This document shows, one piece after another, positions 59,871 through 64,000 of a stretch of 64,000 bases of DNA. The DNA comes from Apostichopus japonicus (taxonomy: Eukaryota; Echinodermata; Holothuroidea; Aspidochirotida; Stichopodidae), in the NCBI RefSeq assembly GCF_037975245.1, contig NC_092561.1, forward strand, positions 6,766,501 through 6,830,500, in the 5' to 3' direction. The notes under the pieces were generated by a model. It searched no databases, was not told the DNA's origin, and saw only the letters and a list, made by a program, of their open reading frames with translations. The translations under genes were made by a program, and so were the position numbers. Every line of letters begins with the position of its first letter. Position 1 is the stretch's first letter.

Positions 59871-61211
59871 TTAAAGGGTGTGAAGACTCGCGAAAAAAGA
59901 AACGTCTAATGCCGGTAATTTAACCTAGTTTTGAATGAGGTGTAACAGAAGTGTTAGACACCACCATCAATCCCAGAAAATACACACACAGCTTGCTACC
60001 GTCGGTAATTAGACGCTAGTGTACAGTCAGTTCAAACAGCTGAGGTCAATACCCATGCACAGCACAGTGTACAAACGATACAGCCATGGACATCTCAGGT
60101 CCAGCTTAAAATAACAAGGTATCACGTTTCTTTATTCTTTTTAGCTAATGACTGCCCTGGAGAGGGATCTAAATTTGAAGGAAAAAATTGATTCAATTTA
60201 AAGGGTGTGAAGAATCGCGCAAAAAGCTAAAAATAACAAGGTATCACGTTTCTTTACTGTCTGCATTTTGTAGCGACAAGAGAAAAACTTCACTTGCAAG
60301 CAACTGAAAGTTAACTTTTTAAAGGTGGTGGCACGGCGTGCCACCACCGGTCACACTAATTAGCGTCAACTCACGACAACTCAAGACAACTCAAGACAAC
60401 AGGTTTAAAATAACATCAAATACAATTGATGTTATCAGAGTATATCTGGAAACACGTTTAAAAGTGACTGGAACCAGCGTGCATACAGATCTTTCACGGG
60501 AAAAAATGTTTTTGTCGTAAAAATCGCCAACTTTTTCCTAACGTTGAATTAGACGACGTGATGCTATTGCGCTTGCGCAATGCCATCGGACCGACCATTA
60601 TAATATGGGTGGGTTTGTGCTAGGTTTGGAAAGTACCTTGTGTACAGTGTCGGTAAGGTGGGTTGTCGTAGTAATAAAGCACCAAAGTATGGTGAATGAA
60701 CTCCAAATCAAATTATTTAATGTTTTAAAATAATGAATACTTCTTATTATTTTTCCATTTTAATTTACATATGTTATTATTAATTTTACAGAGTCTTGCT
60801 TACTATCATCTTGCCCGGTTTTATTATTCTCTCCGTCAAATCATTGAATGTTCTTAAAATAATGAATACTTATTGTTTTTCCATTGTAATTTACATATGT
60901 TATTGAAAAATTACACTTACCTGTAGTGTAATGGTTCGGTCCAATGTCATTGCGCAAGCGCAATGGCATCACGTCGTCCAATTCAACGTTAGAAAAAAGT
61001 TGGCGATTTTTACGACAAAAACATTTTTTCCCGTGAAAGATCTGTATGCACGCTGGTTCCAGTCACTTTTAAACGTGTTTCCAGATATACTCTGATAACA
61101 TCAATTGTATTTGATGGTATTTGATGGTATTTTAAACCTGTTGTCTTGAGTTGTCGTGAGTTGACGCTAATTAGTGTGACCCGGTTTGGGGCGAGTCTTC
61201 AATGCCTTTAA
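59871..61211 (+). mobile_element. Composite TTAA-type MITE (family P), copy 5, internally duplicated and carrying a foldback insert
   Basis: TTAA with the left terminus opens the element at 59871 and the right terminus with TTAA closes it at 61211. Around 60142-60225 the left flank plus the first 30 bp of the MITE recur and then jump to an internal MITE position (CTAAAAATAACAAGG). From about 60336 to 61182 the right part is split by a foldback element. The remaining MITE sequence resumes at 61183 as CGGTTTGGGGCGAGTC. Confidence 0.8.
60349..61182. mobile_element. Foldback element with 254-bp inverted arms
   Basis: The left arm, 60349-60602, runs from GGTCACACTAATTAGCG to GGACCGACCATTA. The right arm, 60929-61182, is its near-perfect reverse complement. 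The 326-bp AT-rich spacer contains a direct repeat (AATGAATACTT...TTACATATGTTATT at about 60731 and 60861). Just outside the left arm is a separate small palindrome, GGTGGTGGCACG/CGTGCCACCACC (60324-60348). No coding frame. Confidence 0.9.
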
Positions 61212-61659
61212 TGCTGCATATACCGTAGGTCCCATGTTCCCAGCCTCAGGCACTGTGTCCCCAAAACATTACCTGTTAGCATTTGAGACAATGACTGTAG
61301 GTATATGGTTATCCTAGGTTAAGGATAGAATTGGATCCCTCGAATGAACCCTCGAAAGTACAAACAGGTGCCTGTACTTGATTCCATGGCTTTATCATGC
61401 ACATCATATATAATATAATCTGAATTTAACTGTAACCTATAGTTTACGTTGAAAGCGTGTACATGCAGTGAACTGTGAAATGAAGCTGACTCAAGCTAGG
61501 AATCTACCGAACAGCCTTCCAGGCGTGAAGTTACAAACTTATGCAAGTAGCCTAACTGAAGCCTAAATTAACTAGGCTACCATTACCAAGTACTAAGTAG
61601 TAATATAACCGTTATTATAACCTACCTGTGAAAACTCGAATCGTGGTATACGAGGACTT

Positions 61660-61720
61660 ACCTAGACACGGTCTGCTTTCCTAATACTTGTTTATTCAGT
61701 GATTGCAACTAAACGTGAAT
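61660..61720 (-). other. DHDH: Possible 5' non-coding exon of DHDH
   Basis: On the minus strand a strong donor, GTCTAG|GTAAGT, lies near 61663, with a second donor-like site (CACAG|GTAGGT) about 36 bp downstream. DHDH needs an upstream non-coding exon and this is the best donor context seen in the region, but the link is only positional. Confidence 0.3.
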
Positions 61721-62015
61721 GCGAGCAATATTCAGACATGGCATGCAGCGTTTACTCATGGAAGTGTTATCTTGGTACGTTGAATGCATTAACATTATCA
61801 ACGTTAAGCATGCAGTGATATAATCAGTTACAGACATGCCTCGCATGATATTGTTCAAACACACATATGCCCTGGCCAATGTCTAGGTCAATGCAGCGCG
61901 TACTCTATTGAATAACGTAAGTTGTCGCACCACAATTGATTGCTCTCATTGACTTACACACTAAACTCGCCACTTTCCAATTGGTATAGCATATAGATTG
62001 AAGTTTTCAACTGAC

Positions 62016-62479
62016 CAGTGGCGGAGCGTCCATACAGTCAGGGGGGGCGAATGCCCCCCTGACGGACTCAAATGGACTGCTGGAGCCCTTTTCAGCTTTT
62101 TACCACTTTTTACTTATTCGCGATTATTGACTTTATTATTGCGCTCTCATCTACTTATTGACATTTGTTACATTTTGTTGGTGTAATTTTCTGACAAAAT
62201 GCTTTAACGGCGGTCTTGTGATGAAGCGCATGTACTTTCAACACCCATATAAACTTCAGAGCTGTCACAAATGGCGATGACATCTATTTATTCTTCGTTT
62301 ATCTGCAAATTAGCAAGGCCCGGAAAGGGTCATTTCCGGCGGTCTAGGGAGTAACTTGACTCAAAAAATGTCTGTACGCTCCGCGCCAACCTGTGGTGGC
62401 GCTCCGCTTGGATAGTGTCAAAAGCGCCCCTACAGACCATTCTCGCCCCCTCTGACCAATACCCCTAGCTCCGCCACTG
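62016..62479 (-). mobile_element. hAT-like MITE (family N1), copy 2, with perfect 8-bp target duplication
   Basis: Termini CAGTGGCGGAGCGTCC and TAGCTCCGCCACTG. The flanks CAACTGAC (62008-62015) and CAACTGAC (62480-62487) are identical. The 464-bp body matches the reverse of 33223-33610 and includes about 76 bp (around GGCGGTCTTGTGATGAAGC) absent from that copy. No transposase frame. Confidence 0.9.
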
Positions 62480-62568
62480 CAACTGACATCACATATCCTA
62501 CCCCACCACATGAAAACTGATGGTTTTGGTTATCACAACACATTCAACTTTTGCCACCATGACCGTTA

Positions 62569-62694
62569 ATTAAAGGGTGGGAAGACTCGCGCAAAAAGAA
62601 ACGCCGGTAATCTGACCTAGTTTCGATTGAGGTGTCAAATAAGTCTTCAATGCCTTTGTATTTTCTGAGATCGACGGTGGTGTCTAACACTTAC
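62569..62694. mobile_element. Rearranged TTAA-type MITE (family P), copy 6
   Basis: The first 70 bp follow the family P left end, with GACGTTTCTAATG-equivalent bases missing. The sequence then jumps to the right terminus (AAGTCTTCAATGCCTTT) and is followed by an internal segment in the opposite orientation (TATTTTCTGAGATCGACG, GTGGTGTCTAACACTT). The order cannot arise from a single simple deletion. Confidence 0.65.
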
Positions 62695-63176
62695 ATGAAG
62701 AATGTTTCGCCTTTATAGGATAAGCAGAAATAGAGTAAAGGGTTGAATTGTCATATAACAGATTACACCAATCACATTAGTACAATATTACAAAATATCT
62801 TGCAATATGGTAAATCGCTACACTACACGTATATTCTGTATTATATATATTTGTACATTTTTCTTTTCTTTTCTCCCAGCGAGTCTGCTACCTTGTTAAG
62901 TCTTTTTAAGACTTTATAGGAGACTTCCTTTCCCATAAAACAAATAAATGAATTCAACTAAAGAAAAGATGCATGCAGCAGTTTTAATTTTGTTTGGACA
63001 GTGTCTCAGTAATTTATCCATTTCATGATGCAAAAAAATGACAAATCTAACGGAATTGCTAATGTTCAAAGAATCACTTTTATAACCACTTTAAAGTCAG
63101 AACTCGACGTACGGTTGTGTATTTTAATCACGGTTGGCAGCCGTCTAAGAGTTTTAATGATAAATGTCTAGCCAAG

Positions 63177-64000
63177 GGGACTTAGGGGAGCGACGGCTCC
63201 CCCCCCCCTTTCAGTGTCGAAAAATTGTTTAAAAACTCTCTCTTTTGTTAGCATGGTATTTTGTCATTGCTCTTTTGATCTTGAAAAACTCGTCAGCTTC
63301 GTTAACTCGATTATAATCGTAGTTACATTCAGGCCTACTGATTCAACTACTTACTTAGTTTGGCAGATGCAATTAGCTGAATTTAGCCTATAGCCTATAA
63401 CAAGCCTACAGTTGGCCACTGCGTAATAAAATAAATATTGCCTATACCTAACCGCACTCGATGGAATGTCACGAACCGTATGCACAACGACGTCGACAAC
63501 GTGCGTTCTCATACTTCTTATGATTCGTCCTAAGTTGTTGCACGAACAGCATGTTATGAAGCTAAGCTAGCAATCGTACGTGATACGCACTTCCTATAAA
63601 AAAAAATTATTACACTGATAATACACTGCGATAACGATATTTGTTTTTAGGCCACTGCACATCTGGCTGTCTTACAAAATATGAAAGTTTATATTGTCCA
63701 TCAGTAAAGTTCGTCAAATGTAATCAAGTCCAGACATTGGACAATAAACAAGAATCTTCCTACTGGAAAACTTGTAAAAGAGCACTATATATGTCTGTCT
63801 GATACTAAAAGAACATGTAAAAGAATTCAAACAGGAAACAAAATCTGCTGATAATATGATATCATATGATAATGATGAAACTGGCAAAACATTGCACCAG
63901 ATCGCATCTAAGGACCTTCAATTGTTCAAAAATTTCTCAACCTCCCCACATCAAACGCAAAATGTGCCCCCCTCTCCCCCCCCCCCGTGCAAATTCCTGG
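63177..64000. mobile_element. Candidate hAT-like element reaching the window edge
   Basis: At 63177 AAGGGGACTTAGGGGAGCGACGGC is followed by a C run. At the window end a C run is followed by GTGCAAATTCCTGG. Such G/C-run ends resemble those of families N1 and N2. The interior (about 63230-63900) is AT-rich and shows no gene. Because the right flank is outside the window, no target-site duplication can be checked; these may be two separate fragments. Confidence 0.3.

Overview
The window is metazoan nuclear DNA. It holds four intron-containing protein genes with GT-AG introns of about 0.2 to 4 kb, AT-rich spacers and many short non-autonomous DNA transposons, tandem arrays, SINE copies and 5'-truncated LINE tails. 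The gene set and repeat style suggest a marine invertebrate, probably a deuterostome such as an echinoderm. That placement is an inference; no marker in the window fixes the species. I found no prokaryotic or viral genes.

Layout: (1) 1-10.9 kb is gene-poor and holds a TACAGT-type array with a hAT-like insertion, two other dispersed repeats and a 36-bp minisatellite. (2) 10.9-23.4 kb, minus strand: a complete 13-exon ARFGAP2/3 gene (536 aa), the Arf GTPase-activating protein that works with the COPI coat. Its introns contain a second array of the same 36-bp minisatellite, a hAT-like MITE, a TTAA-type MITE, a SINE and two LINE tails. (3) 23.4-30.5 kb: no gene seen. (4) 30.5-41.5 kb, minus strand: a 6-coding-exon gene for a 541-aa type I membrane protein with signal peptide, MANSC domain, RRKR site, mucin-like stalk, one membrane helix and a 25-aa tail resembling MANSC1. 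(5) 43.2-48.7 kb, plus strand: MRPL21 (201 aa, 7 exons), divergent from the MANSC gene across a candidate shared promoter. (6) 52.8-57.8 kb, minus strand: DHDH, dihydrodiol dehydrogenase (342 aa, 7 coding exons), tail-to-tail with MRPL21. (7) 58-64 kb: repeat-rich DHDH upstream region, including a foldback element nested in a TTAA MITE.

The four genes have unrelated cell-biological roles (Golgi traffic, cell surface, mitochondrial translation, xenobiotic/sugar redox) and form no pathway. Exon models were built by hand; all reading phases close exactly across every junction and the predicted proteins match family lengths. The less expected content is in the repeats: several MITE families whose termini and target-site duplications can be read directly, and nested or rearranged copies that record their order of insertion. 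I did not find a convincing new biological system.
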